Of a stretch of 64,000 nt of DNA, positions 48,779-57,863 are shown piece by piece; within the stretch, counting starts at the first letter, position 1; each line of letters starts with the position of its first letter. The DNA is from an uncultured Clostridia bacterium (GTDB taxonomy: Bacteria; Bacillota; Clostridia; Oscillospirales; Ruminococcaceae). Location: assembly GCA_947627235.1 (NCBI GenBank), contig CANQVG010000002.1, positions 1 through 64,000 of the forward strand, read 5' to 3'. A program made the position numbers and the translations under genes. The notes beneath the pieces were generated by a model. It searched no databases and had not been told where the DNA came from. It saw only the letters and a program-made list of their open reading frames with translations.

Positions 48779-50356
48779 CTATTTTCCGCTTTCGCCGTAG
48801 TTTGAAAGCACCCTTGCCGAGGGGTCGTTTACGTTGCAGCCCTCCCAGTCCTTATTCGGCATCCAGAAGCCGACTATCATCTGCGACTGGTTCGGGTAAT
48901 ACTTCTCAAAAATTTCGCGGTAGAGGAGCGACTCCTTTGTAAACGGCTTTGCGTGGTCGTATTTCTGCGATTTTTCCTCAAATTCGGCGTCGCTGTAAAG
49001 GCTTTCGGCATATTCTTTCAGGTAGTCCACCATAGAGTGACCGACCGCGTCGGAAAAAGCTGCCTTTTCGCGGTAGAGAATGTCGTGCGGGAGATAGCCG
49101 CCGCTCTCAAACGCCTTTCTGAGCAGATATTTTCCCTTGCTATATTTGTTGAGCTTCAGCTCGGGATTTACCGACATCACGTACTCTACAAAGTCGAGGT
49201 CGCCGAAAGGCACCCGGGCTTCGAGCGAGTTGACCGAGATGCAGCGATCGGCTCTGAGGACGTCGTACATATGAAGCTCGCGGACGCGCTTTTCGGCTTC
49301 TTTCTGGAAAGCTTCCGCGGAGGGCGCGAAGTCGGTGTATTTATAGCCGAAAAGCTCATCGGATATCTCGCCTGTGAGGATAACCCGTATATCAGTCTGT
49401 TCGTGAATGGCCTTACAGACGAGATACATTCCTATACTCGCGCGGACCGTTGTTATGTCAAAGGTTCCGAGAAGCTCTATGACCCTTTCAAGCGATGCAA
49501 TTACGTCGTCTTTTGAGATGATGACCTCGGTGTGGTCGCTGCCGATGTAATTGGCAACCTGACGCGCGTATTTAAGGTCTATAGCGTCTCCGCTCATACC
49601 TATTGAAAACGTCTTTATTGGCACGTCCGACGCCCTCTGCGCCACGGCGCATACAAGCGAGCTGTCGAGCCCGCCGCTCAGCAGGTACCCGACCTTTGCG
49701 TCGGAGACAAGCCGCTTTTCGATTCCCTTTTTAAGCAGGTCGTGAATTTTTCGGGTGACTTCTTCAATGCCGTCGGGGGAGTAGGAATCGGCGCGGGCGA
49801 TGTCGCGGTAGCGGATAAACTCGCCGTTTTTGTAGTAGTGTCCGGGAGGAAATGGCAGGATTTTGTCGCAAAGACCTATGAGGTTTTTCGGTTCGCTCGC
49901 AAAGGCGATGTTCCCGTCGGCTTTGAAGCCGTAGTAGAGCGGACGGATACCTATGGGGTCGCGTGCGGCGATAAATTCGCCCGTCTTTCCGTCGAAAAGT
50001 ATAAGGGCAAATTCAGCGTCGAGCATACTGAACATATCGGTGCCGTATTCAAAATACATCGGCAGCAGGATTTCGCAGTCGGAGCCGCTTCTGAAGCTGT
50101 ACTTTTTGCTAAGCTTTTCCTTTATTTTTTCAAAACCGTATATCTCGCCGTTGCAGACGATATAGCTTCCGTTGCGTTCAAAGGGCTGCATGCCCTCCGG
50201 TGTCAGTCCCATTATGGCGAGGCGGTGGAAGCCCAGAAGCCCATTGCCGGTGTCGACTATGCGGCTGTCGTCGGGACCGCGCGATTTTGTTCTCTGAAAT
50301 CCCGCCTTAAAAAGTCCGATGTCGGTTTCGCCGCAGCAGCCCATTATTGAGCACAT
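48779..50356 (-). CDS. asnB: asparagine synthetase, glutamine-hydrolysing
   Basis: 525 residues. The class II amidotransferase domain starts M-C-S-I-M-G-C-C-G (Cys2 nucleophile after Met removal), with R-G-P-D-D-S-R and H-R-L-A-I-M-G. The synthetase domain has the ATP pyrophosphatase loop L-L-S-G-G-L-D-S-S and E-I-S-D-E-L-F-G-Y. It is close to the AsnB form (about 550). AAAGGACAG precedes the start. It is the last of glnN, amt-PII, asnB on the minus strand, so glutamine made by GlnN can be used for asparagine. No separate regulator is seen. Confidence 0.94.
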   Translation of the reverse strand: MCSIMGCCGETDIGLFKAGFQRTKSRGPDDSRIVDTGNGLLGFHRLAIMGLTPEGMQPFERNGSYIVCNGEIYGFEKIKEKLSKKYSFRSGSDCEILLPMYFEYGTDMFSMLDAEFALILFDGKTGEFIAARDPIGIRPLYYGFKADGNIAFASEPKNLIGLCDKILPFPPGHYYKNGEFIRYRDIARADSYSPDGIEEVTRKIHDLLKKGIEKRLVSDAKVGYLLSGGLDSSLVCAVAQRASDVPIKTFSIGMSGDAIDLKYARQVANYIGSDHTEVIISKDDVIASLERVIELLGTFDITTVRASIGMYLVCKAIHEQTDIRVILTGEISDELFGYKYTDFAPSAEAFQKEAEKRVRELHMYDVLRADRCISVNSLEARVPFGDLDFVEYVMSVNPELKLNKYSKGKYLLRKAFESGGYLPHDILYREKAAFSDAVGHSMVDYLKEYAESLYSDAEFEEKSQKYDHAKPFTKESLLYREIFEKYYPNQSQMIVGFWMPNKDWEGCNVNDPSARVLSNYGESGK

Positions 50357-50456
50357 ATGTATCTGTCCTTTCGATTTTCCGATTAGAAGGAATCCTGTGA
50401 GGATTAAAAGTTTTCGTCTGCCTTTTAAAGCTATAAATCCGGCTTCTGCCGATGTG

Positions 50457-52181
50457 TCATTCTACGTCTTGCAGGGCGTCGTAGCCCTCTTCGCCGGTTC
50501 TCACCTTTACGACGTTCTCAACGTCGTATACGAATATCTTGCCGTCTCCGATGTGGCCGGTGTACAGCACCTTTTTGGCGGTCTCGATTACCGTTCTGAC
50601 GGGTATCTTTGAGACTACTATGTCGACCTGAACCTTAGGCAGCAGGTTTGTCTCTACGGGAACGCCGCGGTAGTATTCCGGTTTGCCTTTCTGGGCGCCG
50701 AAGCCCATAACGTGCGAGACGGTCATACCGGTGATGCCGAGTTTGGACATAGCGGTTTTGAGAGCGTCGAATTTCGCTTCCTTGCAGATGATTTCAACCT
50801 TTGTAAACTTTGGAGAATCGCCCGCAAAGGTGGGCATCTTTCTGACTGGAACAGCCTCCGCCTCGGGGACGTCTCCGCTGACGACAGACGGGGCTTCGTA
50901 GTCGCCGTATGAGGTAAACTTATCAACTGCGGGCATAAAGTCGGGGTAAGCCGAGGGAAGACCATGTTCGGGAATATCGAGACCCATAATTTCCTCGTCG
51001 GCGGTGACTCTTATTCCGTGGAACTTCTTGATGAACGCGAAGAAAATCACCATCATTACCGCCGCATATGAAGCTACGCTTACAAATCCGAGGAGCTGAA
51101 GCCCAAGCTGTTTGAATTCTCCGGTGTAGAAGAGACCGCGCAGACCGGCAGGGGCGTCGGGGTTGGAAAGAAGTCCTACGGCTATCGTTCCCCAGATGCC
51201 GTTTGCCATATGGACGCCTACCGCACCGACGGGGTCGTCGATGTGGAGTTTGAGGTCGAGCGTTTCAACCACGACAACAACGAGTATGCCCGAAACAAGA
51301 CCGACTACAGAAGCTCCTATGGCGTCCATAGAATCGCAGCCGGCGGTTATGCCTACAAGTCCCGCGAGGGAGGCGTTAAGGCACATCGAAACGTCCGGTT
51401 TGCCGTTTTTTATCCAAGTGAAAATCATAGTAGTGCAGGTCGCGACGGAGGGGGCTACGGTAGTTGTGAGGAAGATTGAGGCGAGTTCGCTCACGCTTGT
51501 CGCGGCGGCGCCGTTAAAGCCGTACCAGCCGAGCCAGAGAATGAATACGCCGAGTGCGCCGAGGGTTATTGAGTGACCGGGAATGGCGTTTACCTTGACA
51601 ACCTTGCCGTCCTTGTCGCGGACGTATTTGCCGATTCTCGGACCGAGGAATATCGCGCCGACGAGGGCAGCGATGCCGCCGACCATATGAATTGCGCAGG
51701 AGCCTGCGTAGTCGTGGAAGCCGAGCTGAGAGAGCCAGCCGCCGCCCCATATCCAGTGTGCCTCAATGGGGTAGACTACGAGAGAAATTATCGCGCTGTA
51801 TATGCAGTATGCCGAGAACTTTGTTCTCTCCGCCATAGCTCCCGAGACTATAGTCGCGGTAGTGGCGCAGAAAACGAGGTTGAATACGAATGTCGAAGCG
51901 CCGGTGAAGCCATCGGCGGGGGAGGCGATGAACTCCTTGAAGTTGGTAAACAGGTCCATATTCGGAAGACCTATAAGCCCGAAGAGAGTATCTTCACCCA
52001 TCATAAGAGTGTAGCCGAGGAGCGAAAAGACCACGGTGCCGATACAGAAGTCCATAAGGTTTTTCATTATTATGTTGCCGGCGTTTTTGGCTCTTGTGAA
52101 GCCGGTTTCGACCATTGCGAAGCCCGCCTGCATCCAGAAAACAAGTGCGGCGCCTATGAGGTACCAGAATTCTACTGTCAT
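50457..52181 (-). CDS. amt: ammonium transporter fused to a PII signalling protein
   Basis: 574 residues. Residues 1-400 form an Amt/Rh channel with eleven membrane segments; landmarks are G-F-A-M-V-E-T-G, D-Y-A-G-S-C-A-I-H-M-V-G-G and the twin His pattern with D-P-V-G-A-V-G-V-H. A linker of about 60 residues rich in P, E and V leads to a C-terminal PII (GlnK) domain: V-E-I-I-C-K-E-A-K, G-M-T-V-S-H-V-M-G-F-G, a T-loop with K-P-E-Y-Y-R-G-V, then G-H-I-G-D-G-K-I-F-V. Normally GlnK is separate and plugs Amt; here plug and channel are one chain. Start ATG 52181 follows AAAGGTG. Confidence 0.93.
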   Translation of the reverse strand: MTVEFWYLIGAALVFWMQAGFAMVETGFTRAKNAGNIIMKNLMDFCIGTVVFSLLGYTLMMGEDTLFGLIGLPNMDLFTNFKEFIASPADGFTGASTFVFNLVFCATTATIVSGAMAERTKFSAYCIYSAIISLVVYPIEAHWIWGGGWLSQLGFHDYAGSCAIHMVGGIAALVGAIFLGPRIGKYVRDKDGKVVKVNAIPGHSITLGALGVFILWLGWYGFNGAAATSVSELASIFLTTTVAPSVATCTTMIFTWIKNGKPDVSMCLNASLAGLVGITAGCDSMDAIGASVVGLVSGILVVVVVETLDLKLHIDDPVGAVGVHMANGIWGTIAVGLLSNPDAPAGLRGLFYTGEFKQLGLQLLGFVSVASYAAVMMVIFFAFIKKFHGIRVTADEEIMGLDIPEHGLPSAYPDFMPAVDKFTSYGDYEAPSVVSGDVPEAEAVPVRKMPTFAGDSPKFTKVEIICKEAKFDALKTAMSKLGITGMTVSHVMGFGAQKGKPEYYRGVPVETNLLPKVQVDIVVSKIPVRTVIETAKKVLYTGHIGDGKIFVYDVENVVKVRTGEEGYDALQDVE

Positions 52182-52297
52182 AAATTTCACCTTTCTTGAA
52201 ATAAGAAGTGTATATCTATAACCAGCTCCAGAGCCTGACCCCACGGTCTGCCGCTTGCCCGCAAAGGACGCTTAGTAATTAAGATATTCAGTTTTTA

Positions 52298-52330
52298 GGC
52301 AGACGTCGGCAACATTTTCCGACGCCTGCC
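52298..52330 (-). repeat. 12-bp hairpin between glnN and amt-PII
   Basis: On the minus strand the stem GGCAGGCGTCGG / CCGACGTCTGCC (one G-U pair) has a 9-base loop; the same strand can also form CCGACG / CGTCGG. There is no T run, so it may be a processing or stability element that sets the ratio of glnN to amt message. The rest of the 167-base gap holds no gene. Confidence 0.55.
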
Positions 52331-52348
52331 GTCGGTTTTTATGTGGGG

Positions 52349-54439
52349 TTATCTTACCCCGAACAGAAGCTCGCCGTATGTCGGATATTTCCAGTATTTC
52401 TCCGATGTCATGGTTTCCGCTTCGTCGGCGGGGGCGCGCAGGGCGTCCATTCTCGGAAGAATCTCGTCGCGTATGAAGAAGGAAGCCTTTTCCACGTCCT
52501 CAATGGTCTTATATTCCGAAATCTTAGCTTCGAGGTCGTCGGTTGCGGCGTCTATCTTTTCGAGGAGCGCCGAAAGCTTTTCGATTATCTTCTTCTCGTA
52601 GTTGTAGGGTACGCCTATGCCCATCTTCTTGTATGCCGCTTCCGAGAGGTCGGCTATGTATTCGTCGATAGAGGGCATAATCATCTTTCTCGACATCTCT
52701 GCCATAGTTTTTGCCTCGATGTTTACGGTCTTGACATAGTTTTCAAGCATTATCTCGCAGCGCGACTTAAGCTCCGCTTCCGAGTATACTTTATGTGCGG
52801 TGAGCATATCCACGTTCTTTTTGTCAAGCAGGTGAGGCATAGCGTCGGGAGTGGTGCGAAGGTTCATAAGACCTCTCACTTTTGTAGCTTCCTCTATCCA
52901 GCTTTCGTCGTAGCCGTTGCCGTTGAAGATGATTCTCTTGTGTTCTCTTATGGTACGGCGAATCATATCGTGGAGTGCCGAGTTGAAATCCTCAGCCTTT
53001 TCAAGCTCGTCGGCGAACTGCTTCAGGCTCTCCGCGACGGCGGAGTTGAGCATAATGTTCGCGCAGGCGATAGAGTTGGAGGAGCCGAGCATACGGAACT
53101 CGAACTTGTTGCCGGTAAAGGCGAAAGGCGAGGTGCGGTTGCGGTCGGTGTTATCGCGCTGGAAGCGAGGCAAAACGTGTACGCCGAGCTTCATAGTTGT
53201 TTTTTCGGAGCCGCCGTAGGGTGTGTCGCTCTCAATGGCGTCGAGAACGGCCTGTAGCTCGTCGCCGAGGAACATCGAGACAACTGCCGGAGGCGCTTCG
53301 TTCGCACCGAGACGGTGGTCGTTGCCCGCGGTGGCAACTGCGAGTCTCAACAGATCCTGATAATCGTCTACCGCCTTGATGACCGCCACAAGGAACAGCA
53401 GGAACTGTGCGTTTTCGTAGGGGGTCTCGCCGGGAGCGAGGAGGTTTACGCCGGTGTCGGTCGAAATCGACCAGTTATTGTGCTTGCCGCTTCCGTTCAC
53501 TCCGGCAAACGGCTTTTCGTGGAGCAGGCATACAAGACCGTGTTTTGCCGCGACCTTCTGCATAATTTCCATAGTGAGCTGGTTGTGGTCGGTGGCGATG
53601 TTGGTGGTCGAGTAGATGGGAGCAAGCTCGTGCTGAGCCGGCGCGACTTCGTTGTGCTCGGTCTTAGCAAGGATTCCGAGCTTCCAAAGCTCGTCGTTTA
53701 GCTCTGCCATATAGGCCGCGACTCTCGGCTTGATTACGCCGAAGTAGTGGTCGTCAAGCTCCTGACCCTTAGGCGGCATCGCGCCGAAAAGCGTTCTGCC
53801 GGTGTATATGAGGTCTGGACGGCGGTCATACAGCTCCTTGTCAACAAGGAAATACTCCTGCTCCGGACCTACGGAGGTCTTCACGCATTTTACGTCGTCA
53901 TTGCCGAAGAGCCTGAGAATTCTGAGCGCCTGCTTGTTGAGTGCCTCCATCGAGCGCAGAAGCGGAGTCTTCTTGTCGAGAGCCTCGCCGCCGTATGAGC
54001 AGAAAGCTGTCGGGATGCAGAGCGTTTTGCCCTTGATGAACGCATAGGAAGTGGGGTCCCAAGCGGTGTAGCCTCTTGCCTCAAAGGTGGCTCTCAGCCC
54101 TCCAGACGGAAAGCTTGAGGCGTCCGGCTCGCCTTTGATCAGCTCTTTGCCGGAAAATTCCATTATCACCCTGCCGTCGGGCGAAGGGGAGATAAAGCTG
54201 TCGTGTTTTTCGGCTGTGATGCCGGTAAGCGGCTGGAACCAGTGGGTGTAGTGAGTGGCGCCTTTTGAGACCGCCCAGTCCTTCATAGCCTCCGCGACGG
54301 CGTTGGCTACCGAAATGTCGAGCCGTGCGCCCTCATCAATAGTCTTTTTCAGAGACTTGTAGACCGAGGCGGAAAGCGTCGCTTTCATAACTCTGTCGTC
54401 AAATACCATGCTGCCGAAGTAATCCGTAACGTTTGCCAT
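52349..54439 (-). CDS. glnN: glutamine synthetase type III
   Basis: 696 residues, the long GSIII (GlnN) class found in Bacteroides, Clostridia and rumen bacteria. Joins ammonia to glutamate with ATP. Seen: F-Q-P-L-T-G and K-H-D-S-F in the N-terminal part, [22 protein letters not shown], the ATP-site [12 protein letters not shown] and [12 protein letters not shown]. The C-terminal coiled region ([10 protein letters not shown]) is typical of GSIII. It has its own promoter and an intrinsic terminator in the leader. A second, type I enzyme lies at 59.8 kb on the other strand. Confidence 0.96.
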   Translation of the reverse strand: MANVTDYFGSMVFDDRVMKATLSASVYKSLKKTIDEGARLDISVANAVAEAMKDWAVSKGATHYTHWFQPLTGITAEKHDSFISPSPDGRVIMEFSGKELIKGEPDASSFPSGGLRATFEARGYTAWDPTSYAFIKGKTLCIPTAFCSYGGEALDKKTPLLRSMEALNKQALRILRLFGNDDVKCVKTSVGPEQEYFLVDKELYDRRPDLIYTGRTLFGAMPPKGQELDDHYFGVIKPRVAAYMAELNDELWKLGILAKTEHNEVAPAQHELAPIYSTTNIATDHNQLTMEIMQKVAAKHGLVCLLHEKPFAGVNGSGKHNNWSISTDTGVNLLAPGETPYENAQFLLFLVAVIKAVDDYQDLLRLAVATAGNDHRLGANEAPPAVVSMFLGDELQAVLDAIESDTPYGGSEKTTMKLGVHVLPRFQRDNTDRNRTSPFAFTGNKFEFRMLGSSNSIACANIMLNSAVAESLKQFADELEKAEDFNSALHDMIRRTIREHKRIIFNGNGYDESWIEEATKVRGLMNLRTTPDAMPHLLDKKNVDMLTAHKVYSEAELKSRCEIMLENYVKTVNIEAKTMAEMSRKMIMPSIDEYIADLSEAAYKKMGIGVPYNYEKKIIEKLSALLEKIDAATDDLEAKISEYKTIEDVEKASFFIRDEILPRMDALRAPADEAETMTSEKYWKYPTYGELLFGVR

Positions 54440-54474
54440 AATCTTCTTCTCCTGTCCTGTAAGATTTGATAAAC

Positions 54475-54519
54475 AAAAAAGAAAGACGCCGTCGGGAAAC
54501 GTATCCCGAAGACGTCTTT
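54475..54519 (-). terminator. leader terminator (attenuator) of glnN
   Basis: Minus strand: outer stem AAAGACG / CGTCTTT, inner stem TCGGGA / TCCCGA, six-base loop TACGTT, then CTTTTTT. It starts only about 15 bases after the predicted transcription start and 36 bases before the glnN coding region. Loop lacks the A1/G4 pattern of ANTAR targets. Confidence 0.75.
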
Positions 54520-54535
54520 GCCTTCAACGTTTGCC

Positions 54536-54564
54536 ATTCTACACCCTTTTTGCCCATTTGTCAA
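54536..54564 (-). promoter_or_regulatory. sigma-A promoter of glnN
   Basis: Minus strand: TTGACA (54564-54559), 17 bases, TAGAAT (54541-54536). Confidence 0.8.
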
Positions 54565-54679
54565 TACCAAAACTTCATTTTTTTATAATTATTTTTGAAT
54601 TTGCAGCGAATTGTTAAAATTTTTGCAGGACTACGGTGTATGTTGATTCATTTTTGTGCAAAATTTTCTCTGAATCCGA

Positions 54680-54708
54680 TTGACATTTTTATTATTGTAT
54701 GTTAGAAT
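54680..54708 (+). promoter_or_regulatory. sigma-A promoter of the split glutamate synthase operon
   Basis: TTGACA (54680-54685), 17 bases, TAGAAT (54703-54708). Same -10 sequence as the divergent glnN promoter. Confidence 0.8.
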
Positions 54709-54727
54709 ACGTAAAGTGACAATTCAA

Positions 54728-54792
54728 AGTGAGCAACGGCGTTCACTCGTTAGGGGCATCTGTGTCCTTTTGCGGGTGGCGTTTATTTTTTT
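54728..54792 (+). promoter_or_regulatory. probable ANTAR-responsive antitermination leader
   Basis: First hairpin: stem AGTGAGC / GTTCACT (54728-54734, 54741-54747, one G-U), loop AACGGC with A at position 1 and G at position 4, the rule for ANTAR targets. Four bases on, a second hairpin AGGGGC / GTCCTT has a six-base loop ATCTGT (G at position 5, not 4). A terminator stem CACTCG / CGGGTG (54744-54749, 54773-54778) followed by TTTATTTTTTT shares the 3' arm of the first hairpin, so they exclude each other. An ANTAR regulator is encoded at the end of this same operon. Confidence 0.62.
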
Positions 54793-54810
54793 ATGAAAGG
54801 ATATGATGGT

Positions 54811-55923
54811 ATGCGGGATTGTCCCAACGACAATTTAAAAGAGGGCGCGGTGAGAATACCCTCCGGCTGCGCCATTTCCGCCGCGATATCCCGCGACGGC
54901 AGAAAGTTCACCGGAGAGGGAATTATCAAAAGTATGATACCTATGCATGACCGTTCCAACGGTCTCGGAGGAGGTTTTGCCGCCTACGGTATCTATCCCG
55001 ACTACAAGGATTATTATGCGCTCCACATTTTTTACGACGACAACGAAAGCCGTTTTGACTGCGAAAAATATCTTGCGGAGAGATTTGAAATAGTCCGCAG
55101 CGAGATAATCCCGACCCGCAAGATGCCCGAGATAACCGACTGTCCGCTTATATGGCGCTATTTTGCTGTTCCCGAGCACAACCGGCTCAACGCCTCGCAG
55201 CTCACACCGGACGAATACGTCGCCCGTGCGGTGACGGGGATAAACGCCGGACTTAAGGGCGCATATGTCTTTTCGAGCGGCAAGAATATGGGCGCGTTCA
55301 AGGCGGTAGGTTTTCCGGAGGACGTCGGCAGGTTCTATAAGCTCGACGAATACGAGGCTTATCTCTGGACGGCTCACGGCAGATATCCTACAAACACCCC
55401 CGGATGGTGGGGCGGCGCCCACCCGTTTGCGCTGCTCAATTATTCGATAGTACATAACGGCGAGATTTCTTCATACGACGCCAACCGCAGGTTTATAGAG
55501 ATGTTCGGCTACCGCTGCACTCTTCAGACCGATACCGAGGTCATCACGTATATTGCCGACTATCTGCTGAGAAAGCAGGGTCTTACCCTTGAGGAGACGG
55601 CCTCTGTTATCGCAGCGCCGTTCTGGTCGACGATAGCGAAAAAGCCTCCCGAGGAGGCGGAAAAGCTCAAATTCCTGCGAACCGTCTATCCGAACCTGCT
55701 CATCACCGGACCTTTCTCGATAATACTCGGCTTCGAGGGAGGAATGATGGCTCTTAACGACCGTTTAAAGCTGCGCTCTATGGTCGTCGGTGAAAAAGAC
55801 GATATGGTTTACGCAGCGAGCGAGGAGGCTGCCATCAGGGTGATGGAGCCTGAGCTTTCAAAGCTTTACGCCCCTGCGGGCGGCGAGCCGGTAATTGTTA
55901 AGGTAAAGGAGGGCGCGTTTTAA
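54811..55923 (+). CDS. glutamate synthase, glutamine amidotransferase subunit
   Basis: About 370 residues from ATG 54811 (AAAGGA nine bases upstream; ATG 54793 lies inside the terminator T run). Class II glutamine amidotransferase domain of a split glutamate synthase. The catalytic cysteine is in P-S-G-C-A-I-S, so a propeptide of about 19 residues must be removed to free the N-terminal Cys. G-L-G-G-G-F-A-A-Y-G, A-H-G-R-Y-P-T-N-T-P-G-W-W-G, H-P-F-A and V-H-N-G-E-I-S-S-Y are the substrate-binding motifs. It releases ammonia for the synthase subunit encoded next. The stop overlaps the next start. Confidence 0.9.
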   Translation: MRDCPNDNLKEGAVRIPSGCAISAAISRDGRKFTGEGIIKSMIPMHDRSNGLGGGFAAYGIYPDYKDYYALHIFYDDNESRFDCEKYLAERFEIVRSEIIPTRKMPEITDCPLIWRYFAVPEHNRLNASQLTPDEYVARAVTGINAGLKGAYVFSSGKNMGAFKAVGFPEDVGRFYKLDEYEAYLWTAHGRYPTNTPGWWGGAHPFALLNYSIVHNGEISSYDANRRFIEMFGYRCTLQTDTEVITYIADYLLRKQGLTLEETASVIAAPFWSTIAKKPPEEAEKLKFLRTVYPNLLITGPFSIILGFEGGMMALNDRLKLRSMVVGEKDDMVYAASEEAAIRVMEPELSKLYAPAGGEPVIVKVKEGAF

Positions 55924-57428
55924 TGGGAATTGAATATATTTATCCCGAGTTTGAGGTCGTCAGAAACGATTCAAGGTGCATAAGGTGCCGCGTCTGCGAG
56001 CGCCAGTGTGCAAACTGCGTCCACAGCTACGATCCCGACGGCGACGTTATGCTCAGCGACGAGACAAAGTGTGTCGACTGTCAGCGCTGCGTGGCGCTCT
56101 GTCCGACAAGAGCGCTCAAAATTGTCAAGAGCGACTGCGCTCTGCGTCCCAATGCCAACTGGGGTCAGGACACGGTAAAGGAAATATACAAGCAGGCGTC
56201 AAGCGGCGGCGTTCTGCTGTCTTCTATGGGCAATCCCAACCCGCTCCCCGTATACTGGGACAGAATCCTGATAAATGCCTCGCAGGTCACGAACCCGTCG
56301 ATTGACCCGCTCAGAGAGCCTATGGAGACCAAAGTTTTCCTCGGAAAAAAGCCGTCGGAGATAAGAAGGGACGAAAACGGAAGGCTCATAACTAAGCTTG
56401 ACCCTCAGCTCGAGCTTTCGATGCCGGTTATGTTTTCGGCGATGAGTTACGGTTCGATAAGCTATAACGCACACGAGAGTCTTGCACGCGCCGCAACTCA
56501 GCTCGGGCTTTTCTACAACACCGGCGAGGGCGGTCTTCACGAGGACTTCTATAAATACGGACCGAATACGATAGTTCAGGTAGCGTCCGGACGATTCGGC
56601 GTTCACGAGGGATATCTCAAGGCGGGAGCCGCGATTGAGATAAAAATGGGGCAGGGTGCGAAGCCGGGTATAGGCGGGCATCTTCCGGGTGCAAAGATAG
56701 TCGGCGATGTCTCCCGCACAAGAATGATTCCCGAGGGTTCGGACGCTATCTCTCCCGCGCCTCATCACGATATTTACTCGATAGAGGACCTCAGACAGCT
56801 CGTCTACTCTCTCAAGGAGGCGACGGAATACAAAAAGCCGATAATCGTCAAGGTTGCGGCGGTGCATAACATCGCGGCAATAGCGTCGGGAATCGCGCGC
56901 TCAGGCGCCGATATAATCGCAATTGACGGTTTCAGAGGAGGAACCGGAGCGGCTCCTACGAGAATCAGAGATAACGTCGGAATACCGATAGAGCTTGCTC
57001 TCGCTTCGGTGGACAAGAGGCTCCGCGACGAGGGCATACGTGGAAACGTAAGTCTTGTAGTCGGCGGCTCGATACGTTCGGCAGCGGACGTTGTAAAGGC
57101 TGTAGCGCTCGGAGCCGACGCCTGTTACATAGCGACTGCTGCGCTTCTGGCTCTCGGATGTCATCTTTGCCGCACATGTCAGACCGGCAAGTGCAACTGG
57201 GGAATAGCTACGCAGCGTCCGGAGCTTGTGAAGCGTCTGAATCCCGACATCGGCAGCGAGCGGCTTGTCAACCTTATGACCGCATGGCGTCACGAGATAA
57301 TGGAGCTTATGGGCGGAATGGGCATAAATTCCATAGAGGCGCTCAGGGGAAACAGGCTTATGCTCAGAGGCGTGAATATGACGGAAAAGGAGTTGGAGAT
57401 ACTCGGTATCTCCCACGCGGGTGAATGA
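55923..57428 (+). CDS. gltB: glutamate synthase, FMN-binding synthase subunit with ferredoxin domain
   Basis: 501 residues. N-terminal double 4Fe-4S module (C-I-R-C-R-V-C-E-R-Q-C and C-V-D-C-Q-R-C-V-A-L-C-P), then the FMN TIM barrel: S-A-M-S-Y-G-S-I-S, G-E-G-G, K-M-G-Q-G-A-K-P-G-I-G-G-H, D-G-F-R-G-G-T-G-A-A-P and V-V-G-G-S-I-R-S. The 3Fe-4S cysteines are in C-H-L-C-R-T-C-Q-T-G-K-C. It reduces 2-oxoglutarate plus ammonia to glutamate. This is the archaeal/clostridial split form, where the domains of GltB are separate chains. Electron input probably comes from the ferredoxin and flavoprotein encoded downstream. Confidence 0.93.
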   Translation: MGIEYIYPEFEVVRNDSRCIRCRVCERQCANCVHSYDPDGDVMLSDETKCVDCQRCVALCPTRALKIVKSDCALRPNANWGQDTVKEIYKQASSGGVLLSSMGNPNPLPVYWDRILINASQVTNPSIDPLREPMETKVFLGKKPSEIRRDENGRLITKLDPQLELSMPVMFSAMSYGSISYNAHESLARAATQLGLFYNTGEGGLHEDFYKYGPNTIVQVASGRFGVHEGYLKAGAAIEIKMGQGAKPGIGGHLPGAKIVGDVSRTRMIPEGSDAISPAPHHDIYSIEDLRQLVYSLKEATEYKKPIIVKVAAVHNIAAIASGIARSGADIIAIDGFRGGTGAAPTRIRDNVGIPIELALASVDKRLRDEGIRGNVSLVVGGSIRSAADVVKAVALGADACYIATAALLALGCHLCRTCQTGKCNWGIATQRPELVKRLNPDIGSERLVNLMTAWRHEIMELMGGMGINSIEALRGNRLMLRGVNMTEKELEILGISHAGE

Positions 57429-57429
57429 T

Positions 57430-57858
57430 ATGAAAAGGGTTTATGTAAACGAAAAATGGTGCCTTGGGTGCCGTCTCTGCGAATATAACTGCGCCTATGC
57501 CAATTCCGGCGAAAGCAGTATGATAAAGGCGCTGCGCAAAAAGGCGATTCGTCCGAACATTACCGTCGAGGAGGACGGAGATATTAACTTTGCCGTATCA
57601 TGCCGACACTGCCGTGACCCCATATGCGTAAAAAGCTGCATTTCAGGCGCGCTTTCAATTAAGGACGGCGCGGTAGTGGTTGACCACGACAAATGCGTAG
57701 GCTGCCTGACATGCGTTCTTGTCTGCCCCTACGGCTGCATACGCGAGGGTGAGGGCGGCGCCGTGCAGAAATGCGAGCTTTGCCTCAACAATTCCTTCGG
57801 AGAACCTGCCTGCGTGAAGGGCTGCCCCAACAGGGCGATAGTTTTTGAGGAGAGGTGA
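57430..57858 (+). CDS. 4Fe-4S ferredoxin-type electron carrier
   Basis: About 142 residues with four cysteine clusters in the HycB/DmsB-like arrangement: C-L-G-C-R-L-C-E-Y-N-C, C-R-H-C-R-D-P-I-C-V-K-S-C, C-V-G-C-L-T-C-V-L-V-C-P and C-E-L-C-L-N-N-(6)-C-V-K-G-C-P. It should carry up to four cubane clusters and pass electrons between the flavoprotein and the synthase subunit. Start ATG 57430, one base after the gltB stop. It overlaps the next gene by ribosome-site distance. Alternative: subunit of another oxidoreductase, but the operon argues for glutamate synthase. Confidence 0.88.
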   Translation: MKRVYVNEKWCLGCRLCEYNCAYANSGESSMIKALRKKAIRPNITVEEDGDINFAVSCRHCRDPICVKSCISGALSIKDGAVVVDHDKCVGCLTCVLVCPYGCIREGEGGAVQKCELCLNNSFGEPACVKGCPNRAIVFEER

Positions 57859-57863
57859 GCGGT

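Noticed and set aside
54475-54519. ANTAR target in the glnN leader
   Set aside because: Only one hairpin lies downstream of the promoter, and its hexaloop starts with T, so the A1/G4 rule fails.
54709-54792. Glutamine riboswitch in the glutamate synthase leader
   Set aside because: CGTTCAC occurs, but the conserved GGAAGTAGG part of the glutamine aptamer is missing; ANTAR-type hairpins fit better.
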